A stretch of 64,000 nt of DNA from Thiocystis minor (GTDB lineage: Bacteria > Pseudomonadota > Gammaproteobacteria > Chromatiales > Chromatiaceae): NCBI RefSeq assembly GCF_016653465.1, contig NZ_NHSQ01000090.1, positions 62,001 through 126,000 of the forward strand, read 5' to 3'. How positions within the stretch are numbered: the stretch's first letter is position 1; each line of letters starts with the position of its first letter. The notes below the pieces were generated by a model that had not been told where the DNA came from, ran no database searches, and was given only the letters and a program-made list of their open reading frames with translations. Below are positions 27,356 to 36,925 of this stretch, piece by piece. Position numbers and translations under genes: made by a program.

Positions 27356-27376
27356 AACCCATCCGTGTTGTTTGGC

Positions 27377-27769
<393 letters not shown>

Positions 27770-27915
27770 TGTTTGGCCTGATCCGTTGTTCTTTATACCG
27801 AATATAGCCGGTGGATACCACCGGCTTGAATGGCGGGATCGCGTTGGCGGCGACCCGTCGCGACCGGCGTGACAGCGGGCTTCGCTTGCACCGGGTCGCG
27901 ACCCGTCATGTCGTG

Positions 27916-28692
27916 TCAGGCGACCAGTCGCCGATAGCTGTGCCAGGTGGCATATCCGAGGACCGGGAAGAGCAGGATCATCCCGACGAACAGAGTCAGT
28001 AGACCGATCCCGCTGAGCAGGACGATCAACGCGGCCCAGAGCAACATGGCGGGCCAGTTGCTCAGAACGGTGCGATAACTGGTCTGCATCGCGGTGATCG
28101 GACTTGCGTCGCGATCCAGAATCATGGGGATGGCCACCGCGCTGATGACGAAAACCGTGCCGGCCAGCAGGAGTCCAATGCCGACGAAAAAGCTGGTCAC
28201 GACCGGGTCGAAGCGCCCGGAGAGCAATCCCAGATAGGCATTTGTGCTCGGGGATAGCGTGGTGAACTGGATCGCGAACAGGAGCGCCGACAGTCGCACC
28301 CAGGCTGCGGCGATCAGGCCCAGGAAGAGCGCGAACAGACTGAGGTTGGTGCGCCGCTCCCAGAGCAGATCAAAACTGCCCCGGATGCTGATCGGTTCTC
28401 CGGTATCCTGCTGGCGCGCCGCGACATAGAGCCCGGCGGCCAGGAAGGGGCCGAGCAGCATCAATCCGGTCAGAAAGGCGAGCGCGAACCAGGGTAGCGA
28501 CCAGGTCAACGCCAGGGCCAACCAGCAGGCGGCCGCGAACAAGATGCCATAGAGCAGGCTGCCGGCCGGGGCCGCGGCGAAAGAGCGGACGCCGGCGGCG
28601 AGCCAGTCGAGCGGTTCCGCGAGATCCGCGCGGCGGATGGTGGGTGCGCTGGCGAGGGTCGAACGATTCGGTTGGATGGCATGGGTTCTCAT
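27916..28692 (-). CDS. DUF2189 polytopic membrane protein
   Basis: A 258-residue inner-membrane protein. After a polar N-terminus with PTIRRADLAEPLDWLAAG, about six hydrophobic segments follow (LLYGILFAAACWLALALTW, FALAFLTGLMLLGPFLAAGLY, LSLFALFLGLIAAAWV and others). The motif LGPFLAAGLYVAARQQDTG is typical of DUF2189. No function is known. The short gap after its stop (27770-27915) holds the hairpin AGCCGGTGG/CCACCGGCT at 27806-27826 and a GTCGCGACC inverted pair, either of which could terminate transcription. Confidence 0.85.
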   Translation of the reverse strand: MRTHAIQPNRSTLASAPTIRRADLAEPLDWLAAGVRSFAAAPAGSLLYGILFAAACWLALALTWSLPWFALAFLTGLMLLGPFLAAGLYVAARQQDTGEPISIRGSFDLLWERRTNLSLFALFLGLIAAAWVRLSALLFAIQFTTLSPSTNAYLGLLSGRFDPVVTSFFVGIGLLLAGTVFVISAVAIPMILDRDASPITAMQTSYRTVLSNWPAMLLWAALIVLLSGIGLLTLFVGMILLFPVLGYATWHSYRRLVA

Positions 28693-29029
28693 GGCGAAGG
28701 CTCCAGTTGACGGGGAGAGATCGGGTCAAGGCCAGCCGCTGTCCGTCCGGGCTGGAGCCGACGGTTGGCGTCCATGCCGCCCGTCAAAGGCGTTTAACTG
28801 AATTGCCGATGCGACCGGCCTGATCGTCACAGGAAATGGGATTCGTTGGCCTGTCCGAAGTTCAACCGGTAGAATAGACGCGCTCTATTGTCAGTATTGA
28901 CTAATGGCCCCTCCGTACCAGGACTGTTCCGACATCCGCGATCGGTTCTCGCACGCAGGGACAAGGCGCGGTGGCGAGTCATCGCGGGCTTTCGGAGGCC
29001 GCGCGTCGCATTGCAAAGGGAGTCTCGGA
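28693..29029. other. Divergent promoter region, no gene
   Basis: This 337-bp stretch separates the DUF2189 gene from the fused binding protein. The frame of the binding-protein gene is open back to 28904, but that extension is Arg/Gly-rich and precedes the true signal peptide. An AT-rich patch around 28865-28900 is the best place for its promoter. No repeat or RNA gene was recognised. Confidence 0.35.
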
Positions 29030-31411
29030 ATGCCTTTATCTTGTACCGGATGGCGTCTTTTGGCGGGCGCCGCGTTTCTATCCGCGGCGGGGTTTGCTGC
29101 GTCGGCCGGCGATGCGCCCAAACGCTTCGATGGGGTGGAAATTTCGGTCGGGGTTCAGGACGCTTCCGCGATCGGCAGCGCGGCGGAGGCGCACGCGCGG
29201 ACCTGGGAGCAGCGCACCGGCGCGAGGGTACACATCAACCGCATCCCCTTCATCGGCCTCTTCGCCGCGTCCATGGCGTCACTGCGTGCCGAGCGCGCGC
29301 GCTTCGACGTGCTGCTCCATGCCTCGGGCTGGACGGCGGATTTCTTTCCCTATCTGACCGAATTGCCGGCGGAACTGCGCACGGACGAGAGTTTCGACGA
29401 CATCCATCCGACCTATCGCGAACGTCTCATGACCTGGAACGGCAAATGGATCGCCTACACCATCGACGGCGACCTCTACAGCGGCTATTACCGTCAGGAT
29501 CTGTTCGAGGACGAGACCCATCAGCGAGCCTTCGCTCAACGGTACGGCTATCCGCTGGCCGCGCCCGAGACCTGGGAGCAATACCGCGACATCGCCGAAT
29601 TCTTCACCGGTCGCACGGCGCCCGACGGCACCTTGCTGTACGGCAGCGCGGAGTCCTTCGCGCGCGGCGGGCAGCAGTTCTGGGATCTGTTCAGCCGCGC
29701 CTCGGCCTATACCAACCATCCCGATTTTCCGGGCGCGCAGTTCTTCGACCCTGACACCATGCGCGCCCAGATCGACAATCCTGGCTGGTTGCGCGCGGTC
29801 CAGGAGTATGTCGACATCCTGCGCTTCTCCCCGCCGGATGCCCGCACTTACGGAATCGTCGAGGCGCGCGCGGCCTTTCTCGCCGGGCGCACCGCGATGA
29901 TCCTGGATTGGGGCGATACCGCCCTGCTCGCCGGTCAGGCCGCCGGCGCCGGGATTGCCGGGAAGGTCGGCTATTTCATGCTGCCCGGCAGTCACGAAGT
30001 CTTCGATGCCCGCGCCTGGCGCTGGAGTCGTTTCGACCGGCCGCGTCGAGCGCCATTTCTGGCCTTCGGCGGCTGGATGGCGAGCGTTCCCCGCAACAGT
30101 CTCCAGCAGGAAGCCGCCTGGGACTTCGTGCGCTGGTTCGCCAGCCCGGAGAACAGTCTGCTCGATGTGGTCACCGCCGGCAGTGGCGTCAACCCCTATC
30201 GGCTCAGTCACTTCGCCCACATCGATGCCTGGACCGAGGCGTTGAGCCGGCCCGCCGCCTCGCAGTATCTGGGCGTGGTGCAGTCCAGTCTGGATTCGCC
30301 CAACGTCGCGCTGGATCTGCGACTGCCCGGTTTTCACCGCTACACCGAGGCGCTGGAGGAGGCGCTGACCGGTATTCTGGCGGGCGAGGCGCCAATCGCG
30401 CCGACGCTGCGTGAGGTCGCCAGGGCCTGGAACGCTATTACCGACGACCTGGGCCGCGACCGGCAGTTGGCCATCTATCGGATCGCCATGGGCTTGAGCG
30501 GTCCGCCATCCGTCCCCCGTCCCGGCACCGACAAGGATCAGGGGGAATTGGTCATTGGATTCTCCCAGGCCACCACCACCGAGCCCTGGCGACTCAAATT
30601 CAACCAAGAGTTGCGCGCCGAGGCCGCGCGCCACCCGAACCTGCGCCTGCTGGTTCGCGATGGCGAGGATCGGGCGGAACAGCAGGTCGCCGATGTCGCC
30701 GAGCTGATCGCGGCGCGGGTCGACGCGCTGCTGATTTCGCCCAAGGTCGCGATCTCCCTGACCCCGATCGTCAGTCAGGCGTTCAATCAGGGCATCCCGG
30801 TGTTCGTGCTTGATCGCGACCTGGAGAACGATCGTTACACCCAGTTCATCGGCGGCGACAATTGCGAGATTGGCCGCGCCGCCGGACGCTATGCCCGCGC
30901 CCTGCTGGGCGGATCTGGGCAGGCGCGCGGGCGCGTGGTCGAGATTCGAGGCGGTATGGGTGCGACGCCCGCCCAGGAGCGGCAGCGCGGATTTCTTGAG
31001 ATCGTCGCCGGCGAACCTGGGATCGAGGTCATCGAGCCGCTTCGCAATGGCGACTGGAAGCAGGATCTCGGTTACGAGGTCATGGTCGGGGTGCTGGCGG
31101 AGCATGCGCGGATCGATCTGGTCTACGCCCACAACGATCCCATGGCATTCGGTGCCTATCTCGCCGCCCGCGATGCCGGTCGCGAGCGCGAGATACAGTT
31201 CCTGGGCATCGATGGGATGCCCGACGAAGGCGCGCGTTGGGTAGCCGACGGCGTCCTCGTCGCGACCTTTCTCTATCAAACGCCAGGCGCCGAGGCGATT
31301 CGCCAGGCACTGCGCTTTCTGGGCGGCGAGGCAGTGGAGAAACGGCTGATCCTGCCCACCCAGACCATCGACCAAGACAATGTCGCGGAATTTTCGGGGT
31401 CTTCGCCCTGA
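29030..31411 (+). CDS. Fusion of two periplasmic binding protein folds, probable ligand sensor
   Basis: This 793-residue exported protein starts at ATG 29030 with AAGGGAG seven bases upstream and a signal peptide ending near GFAASAG. Residues about 35-450 are an ABC-type extracellular solute-binding domain like those for sugars (LYSGYYRQDLFEDE, APETWEQYRDIAEFFTG, AFLAGRTAMILDWGDTA). Residues about 503-793 are a second, unrelated binding domain of the type I ribose/LacI-like fold (LVIGFSQATTTEPWRLKF, RVDALLISP, NQGIPVFVLDRDLEND, YAHNDPMAFGAYLAARD). No permease or ATPase gene is nearby. A GGDEF-EAL sensor gene follows after 66 bases, so a sensory role is more likely than transport. The joining of two fold classes in one chain is unusual. 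Confidence 0.85.
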   Translation: MPLSCTGWRLLAGAAFLSAAGFAASAGDAPKRFDGVEISVGVQDASAIGSAAEAHARTWEQRTGARVHINRIPFIGLFAASMASLRAERARFDVLLHASGWTADFFPYLTELPAELRTDESFDDIHPTYRERLMTWNGKWIAYTIDGDLYSGYYRQDLFEDETHQRAFAQRYGYPLAAPETWEQYRDIAEFFTGRTAPDGTLLYGSAESFARGGQQFWDLFSRASAYTNHPDFPGAQFFDPDTMRAQIDNPGWLRAVQEYVDILRFSPPDARTYGIVEARAAFLAGRTAMILDWGDTALLAGQAAGAGIAGKVGYFMLPGSHEVFDARAWRWSRFDRPRRAPFLAFGGWMASVPRNSLQQEAAWDFVRWFASPENSLLDVVTAGSGVNPYRLSHFAHIDAWTEALSRPAASQYLGVVQSSLDSPNVALDLRLPGFHRYTEALEEALTGILAGEAPIAPTLREVARAWNAITDDLGRDRQLAIYRIAMGLSGPPSVPRPGTDKDQGELVIGFSQATTTEPWRLKFNQELRAEAARHPNLRLLVRDGEDRAEQQVADVAELIAARVDALLISPKVAISLTPIVSQAFNQGIPVFVLDRDLENDRYTQFIGGDNCEIGRAAGRYARALLGGSGQARGRVVEIRGGMGATPAQERQRGFLEIVAGEPGIEVIEPLRNGDWKQDLGYEVMVGVLAEHARIDLVYAHNDPMAFGAYLAARDAGREREIQFLGIDGMPDEGARWVADGVLVATFLYQTPGAEAIRQALRFLGGEAVEKRLILPTQTIDQDNVAEFSGSSP

Positions 31412-31477
31412 TGCCGCCGGGCGGGACAGCATGACGCGCGTGGCGCGGATATCTTCGGGAGCGATCAGGGCGTCAGC

Positions 31478-34400
31478 ATGGAAAACACCGCCAGTTCAAC
31501 GCTGCGCCGCCGGTTGCGGCACGCTTACATCGGAATTGCCGTCAGCCTGCTGCTGATGGCGGCGGTCGCGCTGGTGGCGACCACGCATCTGAGCGGTCTG
31601 CTCCAGACCGCGATCAGCCAGACCCTGCCCGAGATGCGCAATGCACTGCGCATCTCCGAGCAGGGTGGGCTACTGGCCGCCTCGCTGCCCGTTCTAGTCG
31701 CCAGCGAGGATCGTGCAACCCTGGAGCGCCACTGGTCCGAGATCGAGATCAACGTCCAGCGAATCCGCCGGGATCTGGAGCAATGGGGCCAGGGGAGGGC
31801 GGCGCGCGCCTCGCGCCAGGCGATCGAGACGGAAGTCCATGGCTACACCCGCATTCTGGACGAATTGCGCCACGCCACGGCCGAGCGTCTGGATCTGCGG
31901 GCCGCGCTGGAGGACGAGTTGACCCAGGTGCGCGCCATTCATGCGGATCTGACCGACGCCATCGCCCCCGTGGTCTACGGCGTGACCTCGCTGTCGCGAC
32001 TGCTGGCGCGGCGCGAGGCCCGGCGGTTGGCCGAGACCATCGAGGCGCGTTTCGAGCAGTCGCTGGCGCGCCGTCTGGCCCTGAGCGAGTTGTGCGACGC
32101 GCTGGAACCGGAGGCGCCCGGCGAGGACTTGCGCCAGGCGCTGCGACAGCTCGCTCCGGCCTTTCACGGCCCTGACGAGCCATCCTTTTATGCGTCCTTG
32201 CGCGCGGCGCTCGACCGCCTGCCGGCCAGCCTGGAGCCCGCGCCCGCACAACGCCGGGAATTGCTGGCCGTCTGCCAGGACGCCATCGCGGCCAATGTCG
32301 CTCACTGGCGCGAACGGCTCCAGTCCGGGCTGGAGGAGTTGCGGACCGCAATCCCCGCGCAGTTTGACCGGAACGTCGCGGATCTGATCCTGGCGCTCGA
32401 TCTCAAGACTGAGGGGCACCTGCTGATCGCCCTCCTGTTCACGGTCGACGAGGTCGATCAGGCCGCTACGCTGGCCAATCTCCAGGATCGCGCCAAGCGC
32501 GCGCTGGCGAGCTTCCAGCAGGCCGCCGATGGATTCGCCGACAGCACACTGGCACAGCGTAACCCGATTCTGGCCAATACCGTGGCGAGGGTCGAGGCGC
32601 GTTTGGGGCAAACCCTCGACGGGCGCCAGGGTCTCTTTCCGTTGCGCCGGCGCCAACTCGATCTGATCGCGCGCGGCGAACTCGAACTGGCGCGTGCGCG
32701 CGTGCTGGCGGCCCAACTGACGCAACGGATCGGCGAGATCGTCGAGCGCATGGAGCAGACGACCGAGGCCGCTCGCCAGGAGGCGCTCGTCGGGCGGCGG
32801 ATGACGCTGTCGCTGTTGATCGCGACCTGTGTGGTCGGTCTGGGTCTGGCGCTCCTGATCGCGCGGGTGACCCGACGCGCCCTGACGCGCGACGAGATCG
32901 CGCTGATCCGCGCCCGCGACGACATCGAACAGGCCAATCGCATCCTCGAAGCGGTCGGTTTCGCGGCCCGCCATCTGTTGGGGGCCGCGCGTTGGGAAGA
33001 CACCGTCGAGGCGGTTCTCCAGCGTCTCGGCACGGCGACCGCCTGCGCGCGGGTCGAGCTTCTCCAGTGTCGCGACGAGGACGATGATCCGAACGTCCTG
33101 GAAGCGCGTTTTTGCTGGTGCCGGTCGCCTGACCAGCAGGGTTCCCGGAGTGCGTTCGGAGGCACCGCCGCGTTGCTGGAATGCGAACGCTGGATGCATC
33201 GGATGATGGTCGGGCAGCCGGTGTTCGGGACGCTGGATGACTTGCCGGCGGAGGAACGCGCATTTCTCGCCGCGCACGGGATCCGTTCGCTGCTCCTGGT
33301 GCCGATTTTCGTCGATCGGCACTGGTGGGGCGCCATCGGTTTCGCCGACTGCGAGCGTCTGCGCGACTGGCCGGCGCGGCTGATCGACGCCGTTACCGCC
33401 GCCGCCGACACTCTGGGAGCGGCGATCGCGCGCGCCCAGATCGAACGCCAGATCCTGCAGGCGGCGGCGGTCTTCGAGGACACCAAAGAAGGCGTCATCA
33501 TCGCCGATGCCAGAATCCGCGTCCTGGCGGTCAATCGCGCCTTCTCGACGATGACCGGCTACAGCGCGGAAGAGACGCTGGGGCGTCCTCCCGACCTGCT
33601 GGTCGTCGAGCGACATCCGCCGTCCTTCTTCCGCGCGCTGTGGAAACGACTGACGGTCACCGGGCAATGGCAGGGCGAAATCCTCAGCCGCCGCAAGGAC
33701 GGTTCCGCGCTGCCGGGCTGGCTGTCGATCAGCCGGATTCGGCACGGACCGGGGGACGCCGTCCAGTATGTCGCGATTCTGTCCGACATCAGCGCCATCA
33801 AGCAGTCGGAGCAACAGCTCGAATTTCTCGCCCATCACGATGTGCTGACCGGATTGCCGAACCGGCTGCTGCTGAACGATCGGCTGGGTCGGGCGATTGC
33901 CCGCGCCCATCGTCACCAGACACGGATCGCCGTGCTTTTTCTGGATCTCGACCGCTTCAAGAACATCAACGACTCCCTCGGCCATCCGGTGGGCGATCTC
34001 CTGCTGCGGGAAGTGGCCAGCCGACTGGCGGGCCGCGTGCGCGAGACCGATACCGTCGCCCGGCTCGGCGGCGATGAATTCATCATCCTGATCGAGGACA
34101 TGACGCACGAGGACGAGGCCGACGCGATCGCCCGGCAACTGCTCCATGTCCTGCAAGCGCCGTACCTGCTTGCCGAGCGCCGACTCTTCGTCAGCGCCAG
34201 CATTGGCGTCAGCCTGTATCCAGGGCATGGCGACGATGGCGAGCATCTGATCAGGAACGCCGACGCGGCCATGTACGAGGCCAAGGCCGCCGGCAAGAAT
34301 ACCTATCGGCTGTACACCGCGTCCCTGACCGAGGCCGCGCTGGAGCGTCTCTCGCTGGAGCAGGAGCTACGTGGCGCGCTGGAACGCGAGGAACTGGAAC

Positions 34401-35149
34401 TGCATTATCAACCGCAGTGCGACGCCCGGACTGGCCGGATCGTCGTCTTCGAGGCGTTGCTCCGTTGGCGTCGCCCCGCCAGCGGCGGGTTCATACCGCC
34501 GGATCGCTTTCTACCGCTGGCCGAGGAAGCGGGTCTGATGATCGTCATCGGCGACTGGGTGCTGGCGCGCGCCTGCCGCGAGTGCCGTGACTGGCGCAAC
34601 GCGGGCTTTCCCGAGATGCGGGTCGCGGTCAATCTCGCCGGCGTGCAACTGGAGCAGGGCGACATCCTCGCCGCCACCCGCTCCGCGCTGGCGAACGCAG
34701 GTCTGCCAGGGGAGGCGCTCGAACTGGAAGTGACCGAAAGCTCGGCGATGCAGCGGCTCGACGAGGTTCGGCAAACCCTCTTCGCGTTGCGCGCTCTGGG
34801 CGTGACCCTGGCCATCGACGACTTCGGCACCGGCTATTCGTCGCTGAGTTATCTCAAGCGCCTGCCGTTCACAACCTTGAAGATCGACCGGTCGTTCATC
34901 GGCGAGATCCCGGAGGACGCCAACGACATGGCGATCGCCCACGCCATCGTGGTGCTGGCGCATACGCTCCAGATGTCGGTGATCGCGGAAGGCGTCGAGA
35001 CGCCGGCGCAGTTGGCGTTTCTGCGGGGCGTCGATTGCGAGCTGATCCAGGGCTATCTCTTCAGCCGGGCGCTCCCGCCCGAGGAAATCCTACCCCTGCT
35101 GCGGCGCGACCAGGGACGGATTTTGATCGCCGATGCCTGTGAATCCTGA
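31478..35149 (+). CDS. Membrane GAF-PAS-GGDEF-EAL c-di-GMP sensor with large periplasmic domain
   Basis: This is a 1223-residue inner-membrane protein. TM1 is at about 17-38 and TM2 at 442-461, which leaves roughly 400 helical residues in the periplasm. Inside follow GAF (about 485-650), PAS (660-780), GGDEF and EAL. The GGDEF motif is intact at 864-868, with an RETD inhibitory site five residues before it. EAL is intact (992-994; DDFGTGYSS; IAEGVET). Both synthesis and breakdown of c-di-GMP are therefore possible. The long helical periplasmic part recalls TorS, which is controlled by the binding protein TorT. The upstream fused binding protein is the natural partner, by inference. Confidence 0.9.
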   Translation: MENTASSTLRRRLRHAYIGIAVSLLLMAAVALVATTHLSGLLQTAISQTLPEMRNALRISEQGGLLAASLPVLVASEDRATLERHWSEIEINVQRIRRDLEQWGQGRAARASRQAIETEVHGYTRILDELRHATAERLDLRAALEDELTQVRAIHADLTDAIAPVVYGVTSLSRLLARREARRLAETIEARFEQSLARRLALSELCDALEPEAPGEDLRQALRQLAPAFHGPDEPSFYASLRAALDRLPASLEPAPAQRRELLAVCQDAIAANVAHWRERLQSGLEELRTAIPAQFDRNVADLILALDLKTEGHLLIALLFTVDEVDQAATLANLQDRAKRALASFQQAADGFADSTLAQRNPILANTVARVEARLGQTLDGRQGLFPLRRRQLDLIARGELELARARVLAAQLTQRIGEIVERMEQTTEAARQEALVGRRMTLSLLIATCVVGLGLALLIARVTRRALTRDEIALIRARDDIEQANRILEAVGFAARHLLGAARWEDTVEAVLQRLGTATACARVELLQCRDEDDDPNVLEARFCWCRSPDQQGSRSAFGGTAALLECERWMHRMMVGQPVFGTLDDLPAEERAFLAAHGIRSLLLVPIFVDRHWWGAIGFADCERLRDWPARLIDAVTAAADTLGAAIARAQIERQILQAAAVFEDTKEGVIIADARIRVLAVNRAFSTMTGYSAEETLGRPPDLLVVERHPPSFFRALWKRLTVTGQWQGEILSRRKDGSALPGWLSISRIRHGPGDAVQYVAILSDISAIKQSEQQLEFLAHHDVLTGLPNRLLLNDRLGRAIARAHRHQTRIAVLFLDLDRFKNINDSLGHPVGDLLLREVASRLAGRVRETDTVARLGGDEFIILIEDMTHEDEADAIARQLLHVLQAPYLLAERRLFVSASIGVSLYPGHGDDGEHLIRNADAAMYEAKAAGKNTYRLYTASLTEAALERLSLEQELRGALEREELELHYQPQCDARTGRIVVFEALLRWRRPASGGFIPPDRFLPLAEEAGLMIVIGDWVLARACRECRDWRNAGFPEMRVAVNLAGVQLEQGDILAATRSALANAGLPGEALELEVTESSAMQRLDEVRQTLFALRALGVTLAIDDFGTGYSSLSYLKRLPFTTLKIDRSFIGEIPEDANDMAIAHAIVVLAHTLQMSVIAEGVETPAQLAFLRGVDCELIQGYLFSRALPPEEILPLLRRDQGRILIADACES

Positions 35150-35230
35150 AAATCCCGTCCATGTAGGCAGTGATACGTTGAAAAAAGCGTTTCCCGAATT
35201 CATCCCACAGCCAACGATGAGGAAATCGGC

Positions 35231-35881
35231 ATGAGCGAAAAACAGACCATTGACTATCCCGGCGACGAGATCGATGTCCGTTGGGACAAGCGGCTCTGTC
35301 TTCATATCGGCGAGTGCGGCCAGGCTCGGGGGGATCTCTTCGTCGGGGGTCGCGAGCCTTGGTGCATCCCCAATGCGGCGAGCAAGACGGAGGTCCGCGA
35401 GGTGGTGGAACGCTGTCCGAGCGGCGCGCTAAGCTACACCGACAAGTCCGGAGCCCCCGAGTCGGCGCCCGCCGACAACACCGTGACGGTCGTCTACAAC
35501 GGTCCGCTCTATCTGACCGGCGATCTCCGGATCGAGGGCGCCGGCGAGGATCAGCCTGGGGTGCGTACCCGCGCGGCGCTCTGTCGCTGCGGCGTGTCCA
35601 GGAACAAACCCTTCTGCGACAACAGTCATCTGGAAGCCAGGTTCGAGGACTTTGGCGCGGTGGGCGAGCAAGGTCCGGGGCTGACCGAGACCGGCGGCCC
35701 GCTGACCGTGAAACCCATGCCGGACGGCTGCCTGCGGCTCGATGGCAACCTGACGATTCGCGCCGCAACCGGCCGGGTCGCCTGGGAGGGCACCACGGCC
35801 TATCTCTGCCGCTGCGGAGCCTCGAAGAACAAGCCGTTTTGCGATGGCAGTCATCGCGCCGTCGGATTCAAAAGCGAGTAA
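35231..35881 (+). CDS. Fer4_19 plus double CDGSH iron-sulfur protein
   Basis: This 216-residue cytoplasmic protein probably holds three iron-sulfur sites. Residues 15-70 form a divergent ferredoxin-like (Fer4_19) domain, with C23, C29, C45 and C62 in CLHIGEC and RCPSGAL. Two CDGSH-type 2Fe-2S motifs follow: C118, C120, C129, H133 and C193, C195, C204, H208 (CRCGxSxNKPFCDxSH). Each uses the 3Cys-1His ligand set. Function in bacteria is not settled; electron transfer or cluster delivery is plausible. Start ATG 35231 has GAGGA upstream. The next gene begins 35 bases later. Confidence 0.9.
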   Translation: MSEKQTIDYPGDEIDVRWDKRLCLHIGECGQARGDLFVGGREPWCIPNAASKTEVREVVERCPSGALSYTDKSGAPESAPADNTVTVVYNGPLYLTGDLRIEGAGEDQPGVRTRAALCRCGVSRNKPFCDNSHLEARFEDFGAVGEQGPGLTETGGPLTVKPMPDGCLRLDGNLTIRAATGRVAWEGTTAYLCRCGASKNKPFCDGSHRAVGFKSE

Positions 35882-35916
35882 AATTTCCACCAGGTTGTGC
35901 AACCGGGGGATCGTCC

Positions 35917-36891
35917 ATGTATGTGACCGCCTTTTTGTTGGGTTTGCTGTCGTTCGTCGTCTACAAGATGTTTCTGCGCGCCTTTTACACCGTGAGACCG
36001 GATGAGCGGGCGGTCATTACCTCTTTCGGACGCGCCCAGCGTCTGGGCGATCTGTTGGTCACCGACGACTCGCTGAACGAGGAGGAAATGGAACGCTACC
36101 GGGTGCCACGGTTGCGCACCATCGGCCCCGGTGGCCCCTATTTCAAATGGCCCTGGCAGGAGGTGCGCAAGGTCCGGGTGGTCACCGAGGCTATCGATCT
36201 GACCTGGGATCCGACCAAGACGCAGAACACCATCGAGTCGGTGACCAAGGACAATCTCACCACCGGGGTGGGCGGTCAGATCCGCTTTCGGGTCGCCGAA
36301 TCCAATCTGTACGCCTACTGCTTCGGCGTCGACAGCCCACTCGAACACGTCATGGGCTATTTCATTTCGGTGCTGCGCGAGCGGATCGCCAACTTCGTCG
36401 ATCCCAGAGGGCAGAGTTTGGTGGGCGCTGCCGAGGTCGCCGGGAGCGGCGGGCCGACCGAACTGGCGGAGGGCGTGTCGATCAACGATCTGCGCAAGAA
36501 TCTGCCCCTGTTGAACGACTACATGGAGCAGCAGTGCCGTTCCACCGGGACGCGCTACGGCATCGAGCTGGATGCCGCGCTCATCACCCAGATCGATCCG
36601 CCGCCGGAGGTGGATCGCGCGCTCTCGGCCATCAACACCACTCGCAATCAGGTCGCCGCCGACATCAGCACCGCCCGCGCCGACGCCGAGCAGCAGGTCA
36701 CCATGAGCAAACGCGCGGTGGAGATCGCCCGCAACAACGCCCAGGCCGAGGTTGCGCCCTTGAAGGAATTGGCGCAGACGCTGACGCGGATCAAGGCGAG
36801 CGGCGGCCCAGCGGCCTTGTATGCCTATCTGCGCAACCTGCGGGTGCCGCTGCTGGGTCGGGCCACGCGCATCGTGCGGATGGGTTCGTGA
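35917..36891 (+). CDS. SPFH/band-7 membrane protein (first)
   Basis: A 324-residue protein with an N-terminal membrane segment (MYVTAFLLGLLSFVVYKMF) and an SPFH/band-7 domain (RPDERAVITSFGRA; ENLTTGVGGQIRFRV-like pattern). The C-terminal helix is Ala/Glu-rich (STARADAEQQVTMSKRAVEIARNNAQAEV), as in stomatin-like proteins, and would support oligomer formation. Start ATG 35917 follows GGGGGA. SPFH proteins organise membrane microdomains or protease complexes. A second SPFH gene lies at 37907, after an inserted nuclease-type gene. Confidence 0.85.
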   Translation: MYVTAFLLGLLSFVVYKMFLRAFYTVRPDERAVITSFGRAQRLGDLLVTDDSLNEEEMERYRVPRLRTIGPGGPYFKWPWQEVRKVRVVTEAIDLTWDPTKTQNTIESVTKDNLTTGVGGQIRFRVAESNLYAYCFGVDSPLEHVMGYFISVLRERIANFVDPRGQSLVGAAEVAGSGGPTELAEGVSINDLRKNLPLLNDYMEQQCRSTGTRYGIELDAALITQIDPPPEVDRALSAINTTRNQVAADISTARADAEQQVTMSKRAVEIARNNAQAEVAPLKELAQTLTRIKASGGPAALYAYLRNLRVPLLGRATRIVRMGS

Positions 36892-36925
36892 CGCGGCGCG
36901 TGGTGACGGAACGCGTCACCCTGTC

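Noticed and set aside
29279-34246. Long open frames on the minus strand opposite the binding-protein and sensor genes (717 and 850 residues)
   Set aside because: They mirror real plus-strand genes with clear domains and show no recognisable protein family. High GC keeps antisense frames open.
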